A stretch of DNA of 39,317 nucleotides from Anaerolineae bacterium (GCA_016788625.1 JAEUQX010000510.1:1-39317), one strand, 5' to 3'. Counted from the stretch's first letter, positions 8,371-16,838 are shown. Translations and numbers: made by a program. The notes: generated from the letters alone by a model not told the origin.

Positions 8371-8772
8371 TTATTCGGCCTTACGACGACCGTTGCGTAG
8401 AACTTCCTGAACCGTCTTGATGAGATTAGTGGCGATGCCCACTTTGGTCACATAACGATCAGCGCCGAGATCGAGTCCTTTGCGGATGCTTTCAGGATCA
8501 GCAAGCGCCGACACGATGATGACGGGCAGATTATCAAACACGGGTTTGGCGCGCATCTGGCGCAGGAGTTCGAACCCATCAATGCCCGGCAGCATCAGGT
8601 CGAGCAGCACCACATCAGGAAGCGGTTTAGTGCGCAGGACATTGACCGCCTGAGGCACATCCAGCGCTGCAACAGTCTCCCAGCCAACTCGTTGGAGCAT
8701 CGTGTGAATCATCTCCTGAATGTCCGGTTCATCTTCTACAACCAGGATCCGCTTTTTGCGCTCTTCAGCCAC
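8371..8772 (-). CDS. single-domain response regulator (CheY-like)
   Basis: This 133-residue protein is only a receiver domain. It has the acidic pair Glu13-Asp14 (VVEDEPD), the phospho-accepting Asp58 (VVLLDLMLPGIDG), the switch Ser88 (IIVSALAD) and the conserved Lys110 (YVTKVG). In most receivers Pro follows that Lys; here it is Val. With no output domain it presumably acts by protein contact. Its cognate kinase is not in the window. The GTG start at 8772 is chosen because GAGGGAG precedes it by 7 nt and it sits just before the first strand; the frame stays open to 8856. A promoter-like pair lies upstream, divergent from the LysM gene. Confidence 0.87.
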   Translation of the reverse strand: MAEERKKRILVVEDEPDIQEMIHTMLQRVGWETVAALDVPQAVNVLRTKPLPDVVLLDLMLPGIDGFELLRQMRAKPVFDNLPVIIVSALADPESIRKGLDLGADRYVTKVGIATNLIKTVQEVLRNGRRKAE

Positions 8773-8810
8773 GCAGTGCTCCCTCTCAGCTATGGTTGGG
8801 AAATGGTTCA

Positions 8811-8839
8811 GTTGTATCCCAACGACGCGGCATTTGCAA
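8811..8839 (-). promoter_or_regulatory. predicted promoter of the response-regulator gene
   Basis: On the minus strand TTGCAA (8834-8839) and TACAAC (8811-8816) are separated by exactly 17 nt. Each box matches consensus at 4 of 6 positions. It lies about 38 nt upstream of the GTG start. Confidence 0.4.
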
Positions 8840-8859
8840 GGCACAGCCGATAACACTTA

Positions 8860-8888
8860 TTGCCTATCTTCGGCCTTCGGTGTATGCT
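8860..8888 (+). promoter_or_regulatory. predicted promoter of the LysM lipoprotein gene
   Basis: TTGCCT (8860-8865) and TATGCT (8883-8888) are 17 nt apart and end 26 nt before the start codon. Each matches consensus at 4 of 6 positions. It is back to back with the response-regulator promoter. Confidence 0.4.
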
Positions 8889-8914
8889 GGCATCTGCAAC
8901 ATCTGGGAGGTCTT

Positions 8915-9715
8915 ATGCTGCAAAAGTCGCGCTTTATTGTATTGATTTGTATCACGGTAATGGCACTAACCGGGTGTTTTCAACAGGCCAGCGAAGTTGT
9001 CGAGCCAATCAGCACGAGCATACCTATCGAGAGTATGCCCACCAACGGCAGCGCAGACACAGATAGCGCGCCAGGCACTGATCTGACCAGCATCCCAGCA
9101 ACGCCAACGCTCTCTATCGATATCACGATTCTCTCGCCGACGCGCCCGCTGCCCGCAACCAGCACGCCCGTCAGCGAAGCGGAACTACAGCCCACTGTCG
9201 AGAGTGAACCTCAGACGCAATTTGTGACTCCGGGCGGCCCACTGGGACCGGTCACCGTCGCGCCAATCGCCACTCAACAAGCACCCGCGACCGCGACTCC
9301 CTCGGGTCTCATCACCCCCACGGCCTTTTCCAGCGGCAGCAGCGAGGACGGCTGCACCTATACCGTACAAAGCGGCGATACGCTCTTCCGCATCGCTACC
9401 CGCAATAATACGACGGTGGCTGATCTGCGTGCGGCCAATAACCTCTCTGGCGATCTGATTCAGCCCGGACAGGAATTGCAGATCCCCGGCTGCGGCGCCA
9501 CGCAAACCGAAGCCGACGAAACATCCGAGCCGTCAGTAGTCGAACCGCCCACCTCGCAGGGAGAAGTCTATACTGTGAAATCAGGCGACACCCTGTTTAC
9601 CATCGCGCAGCAGTTCGGCACAACTGTCAGGGCGCTACAGGAAGCCAACAATCTCGCAGATCCTAACCGTCTGTCCGTCGGTCAGCAACTGGTCATTCCG
9701 CCCCCCTCAAATTAG
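8915..9715 (+). CDS. LysM lipoprotein with two LysM domains
   Basis: A 266-residue lipoprotein: hydrophobic signal, lipobox ALTGC with Cys21, then a long Pro/Thr/Ser-rich stalk (to about residue 145) that would span the wall. Two LysM domains follow. The first (about 147-193) reads YTVQSGDTLFRIATRNNTT through IQPGQELQIPGC; the second (about 217-263) reads YTVKSGDTLFTIAQQFGTT through LSVGQQLVIP. LysM binds N-acetylglucosamine-containing glycans, usually peptidoglycan. There is no catalytic domain, so the protein is probably a wall tether or adaptor. The start at 8915 follows GGGAGG; the frame is open upstream from 8720 without support. Its stop lies 2 nt from that of the convergent creatininase-like gene. 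Confidence 0.9.
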   Translation: MLQKSRFIVLICITVMALTGCFQQASEVVEPISTSIPIESMPTNGSADTDSAPGTDLTSIPATPTLSIDITILSPTRPLPATSTPVSEAELQPTVESEPQTQFVTPGGPLGPVTVAPIATQQAPATATPSGLITPTAFSSGSSEDGCTYTVQSGDTLFRIATRNNTTVADLRAANNLSGDLIQPGQELQIPGCGATQTEADETSEPSVVEPPTSQGEVYTVKSGDTLFTIAQQFGTTVRALQEANNLADPNRLSVGQQLVIPPPSN

Positions 9716-9717
9716 CG

Positions 9718-10887
9718 CTAACGCCAGGGTTGACGCGCCAGAACACTGTGTGGCGTCAACCCTGCATCTTGCTGCTCATCGCGGCGGGCAAGGCGTAAGC
9801 GCGCCTGCTCGTGAATTTCCTGAACATGTTCGACCTTTTCCTGAATGGCAATTGTCAGCCAACGCGCGCCCGCCTCGGCGGTTGCCACGCTGCCTGCGCC
9901 ATAACTGCCAGTGAGCGTGTCATCTTCCCAGGTCGCGGTCATGATCAGCGCGCCACCTTCAATCCAATCCATGTAGTAGTTTGGCGTGCTGATGAAGTCG
10001 ATCTCGTCCACAACACGTTCCATCCGGCATAAATCCGGGCGCAGGTGCAGCAGGTAAGCTGTCTCCAGTTCGCAGGCGTGCCCCATGCCACCGCGTTTGG
10101 AACGCCGATACTGTTCCAGGGCGGGCGCGCCCAGATGTCCGGACGTATGCAGCCAGGTCGTCGCCGCAAAGATGTGGTGATGGCGGTCGCCCGCGTACTT
10201 GACGACGTTATGCAGGAACGACGAGTTGCCGCCGTGTCCGCTCATCAGGTAGAAACGATCTGCGCCGCGCGCCACCAGACCATCAATCACTTCCAGCAGG
10301 AAATCCTCGAAAACGCGACCGCCCATATTCATCGTCCCAGCGAACGATGACCGGTACATGCTAACGCCGAAAGGCAGGGCTGGCAGCATTTCGGCCTCGT
10401 CGGGTATTCGCTCCACTGTGCCACGTGCAATGGCGCCTATGATGACCGTATCCGTATTCATCGGCAGATGATAGCCATGCTGCTCGGTGTGTCCGCACGG
10501 GATCAGAATTACGCGCTGGGGGGTGGCGGCAAGCTCAGTCTCAGGTTGTGGCGGATGACGCGGGACTGAACGAACCTGCTGAATGTCGCTGCTTTCCAGA
10601 CTCTCAGCGCCAGCATGAACGACAACCGCGTGTGTAAAGCCCTCTTCGAACGGGCCGCTGAAGATACCCACCACTACACGACGGAGCATGGCCTCGCTGA
10701 CGGGCGCGCTGCTCCCGGCCCATCCATAGGGCAGCGGCGGCAGCAGGATGAACTGTTCAACGCCCAGGGCAGCGGCGATTGCATCGGCAGCATAGCCCTG
10801 CCCCAACGGTAAGACCAGCGGATACTCGCGCGGAAGGTCAGCGACCTCCGGCCAGGTCAATTCATCGTAATGGGTGACAACGACCAT
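9718..10887 (-). CDS. creatininase-family amidohydrolase with extra degenerate N-terminal half
   Basis: A 389-residue protein. The C-terminal part (from about residue 122) is a full creatininase-family domain: ILIPCGHTEQHGYHLPMNTD (metal ligands Glu135, His140 region, Asp146), SGHGGN (216-221) and GHACELET (269-276). Family members hydrolyse cyclic amides or formamides such as creatinine or FAPy using two metal ions. The first 118 residues look like a second, truncated copy (YDELTWPEVADLPRE, LVLPLG, LLPPLPYGWAG) without the EQHG ligands, so it is probably non-catalytic. Usual members have about 240-270 residues. GGAGGTG lies 5 nt before the ATG at 10887, so the extension is genuinely translated. 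The substrate is unknown. Confidence 0.85.
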   Translation of the reverse strand: MVVVTHYDELTWPEVADLPREYPLVLPLGQGYAADAIAAALGVEQFILLPPLPYGWAGSSAPVSEAMLRRVVVGIFSGPFEEGFTHAVVVHAGAESLESSDIQQVRSVPRHPPQPETELAATPQRVILIPCGHTEQHGYHLPMNTDTVIIGAIARGTVERIPDEAEMLPALPFGVSMYRSSFAGTMNMGGRVFEDFLLEVIDGLVARGADRFYLMSGHGGNSSFLHNVVKYAGDRHHHIFAATTWLHTSGHLGAPALEQYRRSKRGGMGHACELETAYLLHLRPDLCRMERVVDEIDFISTPNYYMDWIEGGALIMTATWEDDTLTGSYGAGSVATAEAGARWLTIAIQEKVEHVQEIHEQARLRLARRDEQQDAGLTPHSVLARQPWR

Positions 10888-10994
10888 CAGGCACCTCCGG
10901 GATAAGCTGGCACAAAGTGCAGTAGCCATCGCTCAGAACACATCGTTATAATGCAGCGTCGAGCATAACCCAATATGGAACGAACGCACAACCG

Positions 10995-12125
10995 ATGAAC
11001 ATCCAACCACTGCTTGACCTCTTGCTGCGTATCGCTGTGTTTCTGGCCGGTGGCGCCCTTGTGGTCTATACCCTGCTGGCTGCCATCCGCACCTTCGTGC
11101 TTCCACGTGGTGACAACGTAGGACTGACGCGCATAGTGTTCCGCAGCGTGTTCAGCATTTTCAACATCCCAGGCAGTAAAGCGAAAACCTATTACGAACG
11201 TGATCGCATCATGGCGCTGTTCGCACCCATCAGCCTGTTGGTGCTGCCGATTGTCTGGTTGATCCTGATCGCCCTCGGCTACACGCTGATGTACTGGGCA
11301 ATTGGGGCAGGTACATTCTACGAAGCCTTCAAAATCAGCGGTTCGTCGCTCTACACACTGGGTTTCTTCACGGTAGACACGCTTGGGCAAACAGGCCTAA
11401 ATGGACTTGGGGCGACAGTTCTGGAACTCTCCGAGGCGACCATCGGGTTGGGACTGGTTGCGCTGTTGATTTCGTACCTGCCGACGATGTACAGCGCATT
11501 TTCCAAGCGCGAGACGCTGGTAACAATGCTGGAAGTACGCGCGGATTCGCCGCCGTCGCCCATTGTGCTCATCACACGAGCGCACAGCATTCGCGGCCTG
11601 AGCTATCTGAGCGAACTCTGGCAGGAGTGGGAGGTGTGGTTTTCGGAGATTGACGAGAGCCATACATCGTTAGGCCCCATCAACTTCTTCCGATCACCAC
11701 AGCCAGATCGATCATGGATTACGGCCGCTGGTACCGTGCTGGATGCGGCGGCACTGATGTCGTCGGTCGTCAATGTGCCACGCACACCGGAAGCCCAGTT
11801 GTGCATCCGCGCGGGTTTCGTAGCGCTGCGCCATATCTGCGATTTCTTTGGCATCCCCTACGACCCCGATCCGCATTTCCCCGATCACCCCATCAGCATC
11901 ACCCGCCAGGAGTTTGATGAAGCCTGTGCCGAGCTTTCTGCGGCGGGGGTGCCCCTCAAGGAAGACCGCGATCAGGCCTGGCAGGACTTTGCCGGATGGC
12001 GTGTGAATTATGATACTGTGCTGCTGGAACTGGCTGATCTGACGATGGCGCCATATGCCATGTGGTCGAGCGACCGAGGCGTGCAGGACTCGCGCTCTGC
12101 ACGGCGGAAGCGGAGAAGATTCTGA
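10995..12125 (+). CDS. potassium-channel-like membrane protein with cytosolic C-terminal domain
   Basis: A 376-residue protein with hydrophobic helices at about residues 10-35, 74-102 and 139-165. Before the last one is a pore-helix-like stretch, SGSSLYTLGFFTVDTLG (115-131), at the position where two-helix potassium channels carry TVGYG. Here the filter reads TLGF, so ion selectivity is uncertain. The C-terminal 200 residues are soluble and mostly helical (LSYLSELWQEWEVWFSEIDESH) with no domain I recognise, and the tail is very basic (SARRKRRRF). The architecture fits Ion_trans_2-like proteins of unknown role. The start at 10995 lies 107 nt from the divergent creatininase-like gene. Confidence 0.65.
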   Translation: MNIQPLLDLLLRIAVFLAGGALVVYTLLAAIRTFVLPRGDNVGLTRIVFRSVFSIFNIPGSKAKTYYERDRIMALFAPISLLVLPIVWLILIALGYTLMYWAIGAGTFYEAFKISGSSLYTLGFFTVDTLGQTGLNGLGATVLELSEATIGLGLVALLISYLPTMYSAFSKRETLVTMLEVRADSPPSPIVLITRAHSIRGLSYLSELWQEWEVWFSEIDESHTSLGPINFFRSPQPDRSWITAAGTVLDAAALMSSVVNVPRTPEAQLCIRAGFVALRHICDFFGIPYDPDPHFPDHPISITRQEFDEACAELSAAGVPLKEDRDQAWQDFAGWRVNYDTVLLELADLTMAPYAMWSSDRGVQDSRSARRKRRRF

Positions 12126-12278
12126 GCCGCCGATTGTCGCACCCGGGATAACTCTACAGCCGAACGATGCGAGGCAAATGCCCGCCTGATATGTTCCACT
12201 GTAGCCATTGGGTCCAACCCGCGATCGCAACATTCTGTTGCTCTTAGGATGAGCGGTCATGCGCGTTCGACAGCACGA

Positions 12279-12306
12279 TTGTGAGATACACTGGTAGGCA
12301 TATATC
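12279..12306 (+). promoter_or_regulatory. predicted promoter of the TetR gene
   Basis: TTGTGA (12279-12284) and TATATC (12301-12306) are 16 nt apart, 20 nt before the start codon, and match consensus at 4 of 6 positions each. No clear palindromic operator was seen in the 201-nt gap; the rest of the gap holds nothing I recognise. Confidence 0.35.
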
Positions 12307-12326
12307 TAGCGCAGCACAACTGAGTC

Positions 12327-12923
12327 ATGCTCATGAAAAAACCAGACCGCCGGATACCCCGCACTGAAAAGCTGCTGCGCGAAGCCTTAATCGCGCTGAT
12401 TGCCGAGAATGATTACGAAGCCATCACTGTGCAGGACATCGTTGACCGAGCCAACCTTGGACGGGCGACATTCTATAAGCACTACGACGGAGCCAACGGG
12501 AAGGAACAGCTCCTATCCAACGTGGCGGCATACCTGTTTGACGATCTGCGAACACGGATTGGCACACCAACACGCAGCGACCTATTGACGGCGCGGCATC
12601 CGGTACGGGCGCTACCTTTTCAACACGCGCTGGAACATCGTGACCTGTATCGGGTAATACTGCTGAAGAGTGAAAGCCAGAGAGCGGTAATCAGCACCAT
12701 GCGAACCTATCTGGCTGCTTACATGGGAATCTCTGAAGCAGAACTGGAAAATAATAAGATTATGCGCGTACCGGTAGAAGCAGTTGTCAGCTACCTGGCG
12801 GGGGCAATGCAGGCGCTGTTGGCGTGGTGGCTGAATGATGAGCGGACAACCGCCTACTCAGCAGCGGATATTGCCGAGATGTATTATGCAATGACGTTAC
12901 CCGCGCTGGAAAGCGTGACGTAA
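12327..12923 (+). CDS. TetR/AcrR-family transcriptional regulator
   Basis: A 198-residue one-component regulator. Residues 12-58 form the TetR helix-turn-helix: TEKLLREALIALIAENDYEAITVQDIVDRANLGRATFYKHY contains the family's typical 'ITVxDIxxxAxxxxxTFYxHF' pattern. The C-terminal half is helical and would bind a ligand and dimerise; LAGAMQALLAWWLND resembles the TetR_C group common in Firmicutes and Chloroflexota. ATG codons at 12327 and 12333 are both possible starts and differ by two residues. There is no obvious target beside it: the channel-like gene is upstream on the same strand and the rhodanese gene is convergent. It may regulate itself or a distant gene. Confidence 0.9.
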   Translation: MLMKKPDRRIPRTEKLLREALIALIAENDYEAITVQDIVDRANLGRATFYKHYDGANGKEQLLSNVAAYLFDDLRTRIGTPTRSDLLTARHPVRALPFQHALEHRDLYRVILLKSESQRAVISTMRTYLAAYMGISEAELENNKIMRVPVEAVVSYLAGAMQALLAWWLNDERTTAYSAADIAEMYYAMTLPALESVT

Positions 12924-12957
12924 CATTCTGCAGGACATTAGTCAGGGTCAGGATGAG

Positions 12958-13806
12958 CTACTCGATAGGCTTGCTGACGTCGTTGCCCCATTCTTTCCAC
13001 GAGCCATCATACATCGCGATGTTGGTGAAACCCGCAGCCCTCAGCGCCAGCAGGCCAAAGCTGGCAGAGACGCCGCCATTGCAGTAGGTGACGATCTCGG
13101 CATCCGGGGCTGTAATGCCCAGCTCGGCGAACCGAACACGAAGCTGCTCGGGCGAGAGCAGCGTGCCATCGGCATTCGCCAGCGTACTGCGCGGATTGCT
13201 GATCGCTCCAGGGATGTGCCCGGCTCGCACAGCACGCGAAGATTCGCCATTGAATTCCGACAGTGAACGCATGTCGAGCAGCGTCACATCGCTATGGAGC
13301 GCAGCCAAGACCTGATCACTGCTGCGATAAATAGTTGGGTTCGGCACGGCAGCAAACTGAGCAGGCGCGACAGTGGGCACATCAGCCGTTACGGGGCGTC
13401 CCTCGGCTATCCATTTGTCCCAGCCGCCATCCAGAACCGCCACGCGCGTATGGCCGTAATAATTCAACGACCACCACAGACGCGCGGCGAACATCCCCTT
13501 GGCGTCGTCGTAAACGACAACCTGAGTGGTCGCCCCTATACCCAGGCGGCTCATGACCGCGGCATAGCGCTCTGGTTTGGCAATCTGTGCGTGCTGCGGA
13601 TCGGCGGGATCCGTGATTTCATGAACCCAGTCGACGAACACCGCGCCCGGAATATGGCTGACTTCGTAGTCAGCGCGATGGTTGTGGTAGTGCGGCAGCG
13701 GTTCGGTGGGTGGCAAGACATGACCACGAATATCGACTATTCGCAGGTCAGTCTCGGTAAGGTGATCGTGCAGCCATTCGGTAGTGACGAGTAGTTGTTG
13801 GGACAT
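12958..13806 (-). CDS. sulfurtransferase with tandem rhodanese domains
   Basis: A 282-residue protein with two rhodanese domains. The first (about residues 6-135) contains VDIRGHVLPP, SHIPGAVFVDW and VAVLDGGWDKW but no catalytic Cys, as is normal for the N-terminal copy. The second (about 160-280) contains LLDMRSLSEFNGE, AGHIPGAISNP and the active-site loop VTYCNGGVSAS with Cys242, followed by MYDGSWKEW. It is predicted to move a sulfane sulfur from thiosulfate or 3-mercaptopyruvate to a thiophile. The loop CNGGVSA differs from both the usual rhodanese and MST loops, so the donor cannot be fixed. It starts 9 nt after the stop of the kinase gene and is probably cotranscribed with it. Confidence 0.9.
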   Translation of the reverse strand: MSQQLLVTTEWLHDHLTETDLRIVDIRGHVLPPTEPLPHYHNHRADYEVSHIPGAVFVDWVHEITDPADPQHAQIAKPERYAAVMSRLGIGATTQVVVYDDAKGMFAARLWWSLNYYGHTRVAVLDGGWDKWIAEGRPVTADVPTVAPAQFAAVPNPTIYRSSDQVLAALHSDVTLLDMRSLSEFNGESSRAVRAGHIPGAISNPRSTLANADGTLLSPEQLRVRFAELGITAPDAEIVTYCNGGVSASFGLLALRAAGFTNIAMYDGSWKEWGNDVSKPIE

Positions 13807-13815
13807 GGGATACTC

Positions 13816-15378
13816 TTACGATGTAGGTGAAGACAACGCCTCAGGAGTTGGCGGCGGGACGGGCCAGGTAAAGCGACATTCATCATCGCCGCCCCGCGCA
13901 ACAGTATCACAAACCGCCACTGTTTTCCCGCCAAAACGCACCTCAAAGCTGGAAATAGGCGTATCACTGTCGTTCTCTTTGCGCCAGAATAGACGCAGGG
14001 CGTTGGTCAACTGCTCAATGCTCTGTATCGACTTACACTGCACGGGCGCTTCACCCTGATCGCTCTGCAGGACGACGCGGAAGCAGCCACCTGCGGGAAC
14101 CGTATCGCTCGATACACGGTCACCGCTGAAGTCATCACCACCGCCTTCGACACCACGCATGAGCAGGAGATCAAAAACGTTCAGATCATAGTCGCCATTG
14201 TTCACCAGCGTAAAATTGGCGTCGTCATAGATCAGGGTAACGGGTGCGCCTGGCGGGCTTCCGGTACGGCTCTGCAAGATAAACAGGCCTCCCCCACCAA
14301 CAGCGGCAATCAGAATCAGCAGGAAAAGAATGCGCCGCAGTGAGCCACGGCGTGAACGGGTCTTGTCTTTCGCCGTCCGCAGCGCTGCTGGATCTGCCGA
14401 AGGTAAACTCCAGCTGTCAAGCATCGAGGCCGACGACATTGACGAGGCCGATGGAATCGACGGTGACGGTTGTGTGCCGCCTTCAATATCAATGCCATAA
14501 GCGCGCTGAATCGAACGCACCAGCTCCATCGCAGTACGGTGGCGCTTTTCCGGTTCTTTATCCAGCGCGCGCAGCAGTTCGCGCTCGACGGCTTCCGGGA
14601 TAGATTTGTCCTTGGAACGCGGCGGGGGTACAGGGTCGCTGATGTGGCTGAGCGCAATCTCCATCGGAGAATCACCCGTGAAGGGAGTCTCACCGACGAG
14701 CATCTCATAGATGATCACGGCCAGTGAATAGACATCGCTCTGTGGCAGGGCTTTGTTGGACGAAATTGCCTGTTCTGGGGCAATGTAGCGCGGGGTGCCA
14801 AAAGCGGTCCCCATCGTCGTTTCGACCGAACTCCGCAGCACAAGGCCAAAGTCGGTGAGTATGGCTTTGTCGTCTTCATCCAGCAGAATGTTAGAGGGTT
14901 TGACATCGCGATGGATGACATCTGCCTTGTGGGCAAAATCCAGCGCCGACGCAACCTGGGTGAGGATGCGCAGCCCGCGCCGAATGTCCATTTTCTGGCC
15001 TGCCTTCTTCAGGCGTTTGAATTCCTGTGCCAGATCCTTGCCCTTAACCAGCTTCATCGCCAGGAAATAGACACCTTCCTGCTCGCCAAACTGGTAAATG
15101 GTGATGATGTTTTCGTGTTCCAGAGCAGCGACCGCGCGCGCTTCCCGCTGGAAACGTTTAGTCAGGGTCTTGTCGCTTTCGGCTTCTTCGGCAGCCAGCA
15201 CTTTAACAGCGGCATTCCGCTGCAATTTGTAGTCCATTGCCTTGTAAATGCGAGCCATGCCACCCGTCGCCAGCACGCTCGACAAGCGATAATCGCCAAG
15301 CTGTTTGCCAATGAGTGGATCTTTGCTCTCGCTCGGTTCAACGTTTGTTGCCGGGGCGGGTTTCTTCGTCACTGCCAC
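13816..15378 (-). CDS. membrane serine/threonine protein kinase (PknB-like)
   Basis: A 520-residue receptor-like kinase. The catalytic domain (about residues 28-295) is complete: glycine loop LATGGMARIYKA (36-47), Lys59 in AAVKVL, Glu79, HRDVKPSN (156-163, Asp158), DFG (176-178) and APE (200-202). It should phosphorylate Ser/Thr. A Ser/Pro-rich linker and basic stop (RSRRGSLRR) precede one membrane helix (about 349-368). The outside part (371-520) is beta-rich (ANFTLVNNGDYDLNVFDLLL) with several Cys and is not a PASTA domain. Two GTG codons compete for the start: 15378, or 15372, which is better spaced from AAGGA. It follows the roadblock gene on the same strand, but a terminator separates them. 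Confidence 0.93.
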   Translation of the reverse strand: MAVTKKPAPATNVEPSESKDPLIGKQLGDYRLSSVLATGGMARIYKAMDYKLQRNAAVKVLAAEEAESDKTLTKRFQREARAVAALEHENIITIYQFGEQEGVYFLAMKLVKGKDLAQEFKRLKKAGQKMDIRRGLRILTQVASALDFAHKADVIHRDVKPSNILLDEDDKAILTDFGLVLRSSVETTMGTAFGTPRYIAPEQAISSNKALPQSDVYSLAVIIYEMLVGETPFTGDSPMEIALSHISDPVPPPRSKDKSIPEAVERELLRALDKEPEKRHRTAMELVRSIQRAYGIDIEGGTQPSPSIPSASSMSSASMLDSWSLPSADPAALRTAKDKTRSRRGSLRRILFLLILIAAVGGGGLFILQSRTGSPPGAPVTLIYDDANFTLVNNGDYDLNVFDLLLMRGVEGGGDDFSGDRVSSDTVPAGGCFRVVLQSDQGEAPVQCKSIQSIEQLTNALRLFWRKENDSDTPISSFEVRFGGKTVAVCDTVARGGDDECRFTWPVPPPTPEALSSPTS

Positions 15379-15495
15379 TTCCTTGAATTAGTCCGAATGC
15401 ACGTCTAATGAGAGTATAAATTCGAGATAACCGTTCACAGATTAACGAGTTCGGAAAATTTCGTCAAAAGCGTGATCACACTTTGCATTCTAATA

Positions 15496-15532
15496 CGAAA
15501 AGCGGCGGGAAGCACAACGCCTCACCGCCGCT
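15496..15532 (-). terminator. intrinsic terminator of the roadblock gene
   Basis: AGCGGCGG (15501-15508) pairs with CCGCCGCT (15525-15532); the inner bases extend the stem (GAGGC with GCTTC, one wobble) leaving a 5-nt loop. On the minus strand the hairpin is followed by a short T-rich stretch. It lies 19 nt past the roadblock gene's stop and should separate it from the kinase gene. Confidence 0.65.
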
Positions 15533-15550
15533 CAAGCTTTTCAAGCGCGA

Positions 15551-16723
15551 TCACTTCTTTTGTTCACCATCAAAGAGCGAAGACAGGATGCCCAGTTCTT
15601 CGGCTTCATCCAGTGAGACCTCTTTGCGGCCGCTCCCAACATTGCTCATACCGGCGAGCTTGTCGAGATCGAAGAGATCATCGGCGGCAGAAGCATCAAC
15701 ATTGGCAAGTTGATCGAAAATGCTGACATCCAGATTCTCAATCGGGGCGAGCTTGAGCGGTTCTGGCTCTGGCACTTCGATCTGCGGACGCACCAGGACA
15801 GGTTCGATATTCTCGGCTTCCTGAGTGGTTTTCTTGCGATGCTCAGGACGACGCGGGGCTTCCGCCTGCACGCTGCGGCGCTCAATGACGAATGCCGAAG
15901 CACCCAGCAGCGCCAACAAGTCCTGAACCGCCTGGCGACCGTAGCGATTGACCACGCCGAATTGACGACTGCCTGCCTGCCCATCAAAAACCGCGCACAG
16001 GAAATGATGCAGCCCAACAGAGAACACGAATACGTCTTTATCGTCGCCATCGAAAAACTGAATCGCCTGCGCCTGCCCCCCAACCAGCGATGACATCTCG
16101 ATGGTCGTTGTCACCATTGGCATCAAAGCGGTGGTGAGTTGGTCACGGTCAAGGTAACCTGGCGCGCCATCTTCAAGCAGTACTTCGCCCGTGCGAGCCG
16201 CCAGCACGATTGCCATAGCGCCGATATCAACGAGCAAGCGCTTGACGATATTGCGCGCATTCTGCATATCAATTGACGGCAGCGGGCCATGATCGAACAT
16301 GGGTGATGCCGCCGGAGAATGTGCAGACTTGAGCGCATCGAAGACATTTTCGCCATCCAACGCAGCCATCAGGACGCGCAGGAACTGCTGAATATCGACA
16401 GGACGATGCATGTAGATGAACGGAGACTCGCTGCGGGTTTCTTCGTCGAGTTCGGGGTCTTCGACATCAGCAAGCATCAGCACCGCTGTTTCCGGCGCGA
16501 TCTGCTTGACCCGCAGAGCCAGTTCTGGCCCCTGGATATCGTTGTAAAGTTCCCAGGCAGTGATGACCAAAGCTGCGCCACCGCGCTTCAGTTCATCCAA
16601 GGCCTCGTTGCCACCGGGCACATCCACTTGGATTATCGAGCGATCTATCAAATCAACCGCACCGCGAACAATCCGCCGAATCGTCCAGGTGGGGTCTACG
16701 GTAATGATACGCGGCAAGCCCAT
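15551..16723 (-). CDS. pseudo-receiver plus roadblock/LC7-like regulatory protein
   Basis: A 390-residue cytosolic protein. Residues 4-123 look like a response-regulator receiver (RIITVDPTWTIRRIVRGAV; ALVITAWELYNDIQGPELAL; FIYMHRPVDIQQFLRVLM), but the key positions are lost. The phospho-Asp site in LVITAW is Ala or Thr, the switch Ser/Thr is Ala (MLAD) and the conserved Lys is Arg107. Residues about 155-275 resemble a roadblock/LC7 (MglB-like) domain: IVKRLLVDIGAMAIVLAARTGE, then LLEDG and a C-terminal helix. Roadblock proteins bind and regulate small Ras-like GTPases. The tail (280-390) is charged and disordered. No GTPase gene lies in the window. The identification of both domains is by pattern only. 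Confidence 0.65.
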   Translation of the reverse strand: MGLPRIITVDPTWTIRRIVRGAVDLIDRSIIQVDVPGGNEALDELKRGGAALVITAWELYNDIQGPELALRVKQIAPETAVLMLADVEDPELDEETRSESPFIYMHRPVDIQQFLRVLMAALDGENVFDALKSAHSPAASPMFDHGPLPSIDMQNARNIVKRLLVDIGAMAIVLAARTGEVLLEDGAPGYLDRDQLTTALMPMVTTTIEMSSLVGGQAQAIQFFDGDDKDVFVFSVGLHHFLCAVFDGQAGSRQFGVVNRYGRQAVQDLLALLGASAFVIERRSVQAEAPRRPEHRKKTTQEAENIEPVLVRPQIEVPEPEPLKLAPIENLDVSIFDQLANVDASAADDLFDLDKLAGMSNVGSGRKEVSLDEAEELGILSSLFDGEQKK

Positions 16724-16832
16724 AAGTTATCGACGCGCACGAACTCAAAATCGCGCTGCGCCTTCACTCCTTTCGATACACCCATAGTGGTGCGTCAGGC
16801 CAGCGGTCCCAGAAAATAACCAGCCTAACGGT

Positions 16833-16838
16833 ATTATA
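16833..16838 (-). promoter_or_regulatory. -10 box of the roadblock gene
   Basis: A perfect TATAAT on the minus strand lies 109 nt upstream of the roadblock start. A GTTGCC (16855-16860) is 16 nt upstream of it and is a weak -35 candidate. It would give a leader of about 100 nt. Confidence 0.35.

Noticed and set aside
12126..12326. Possible tRNA or small RNA gene in the gap before the TetR gene
   Set aside because: A GTTCGA stretch is present, but no acceptor stem or cloverleaf can be drawn around it.
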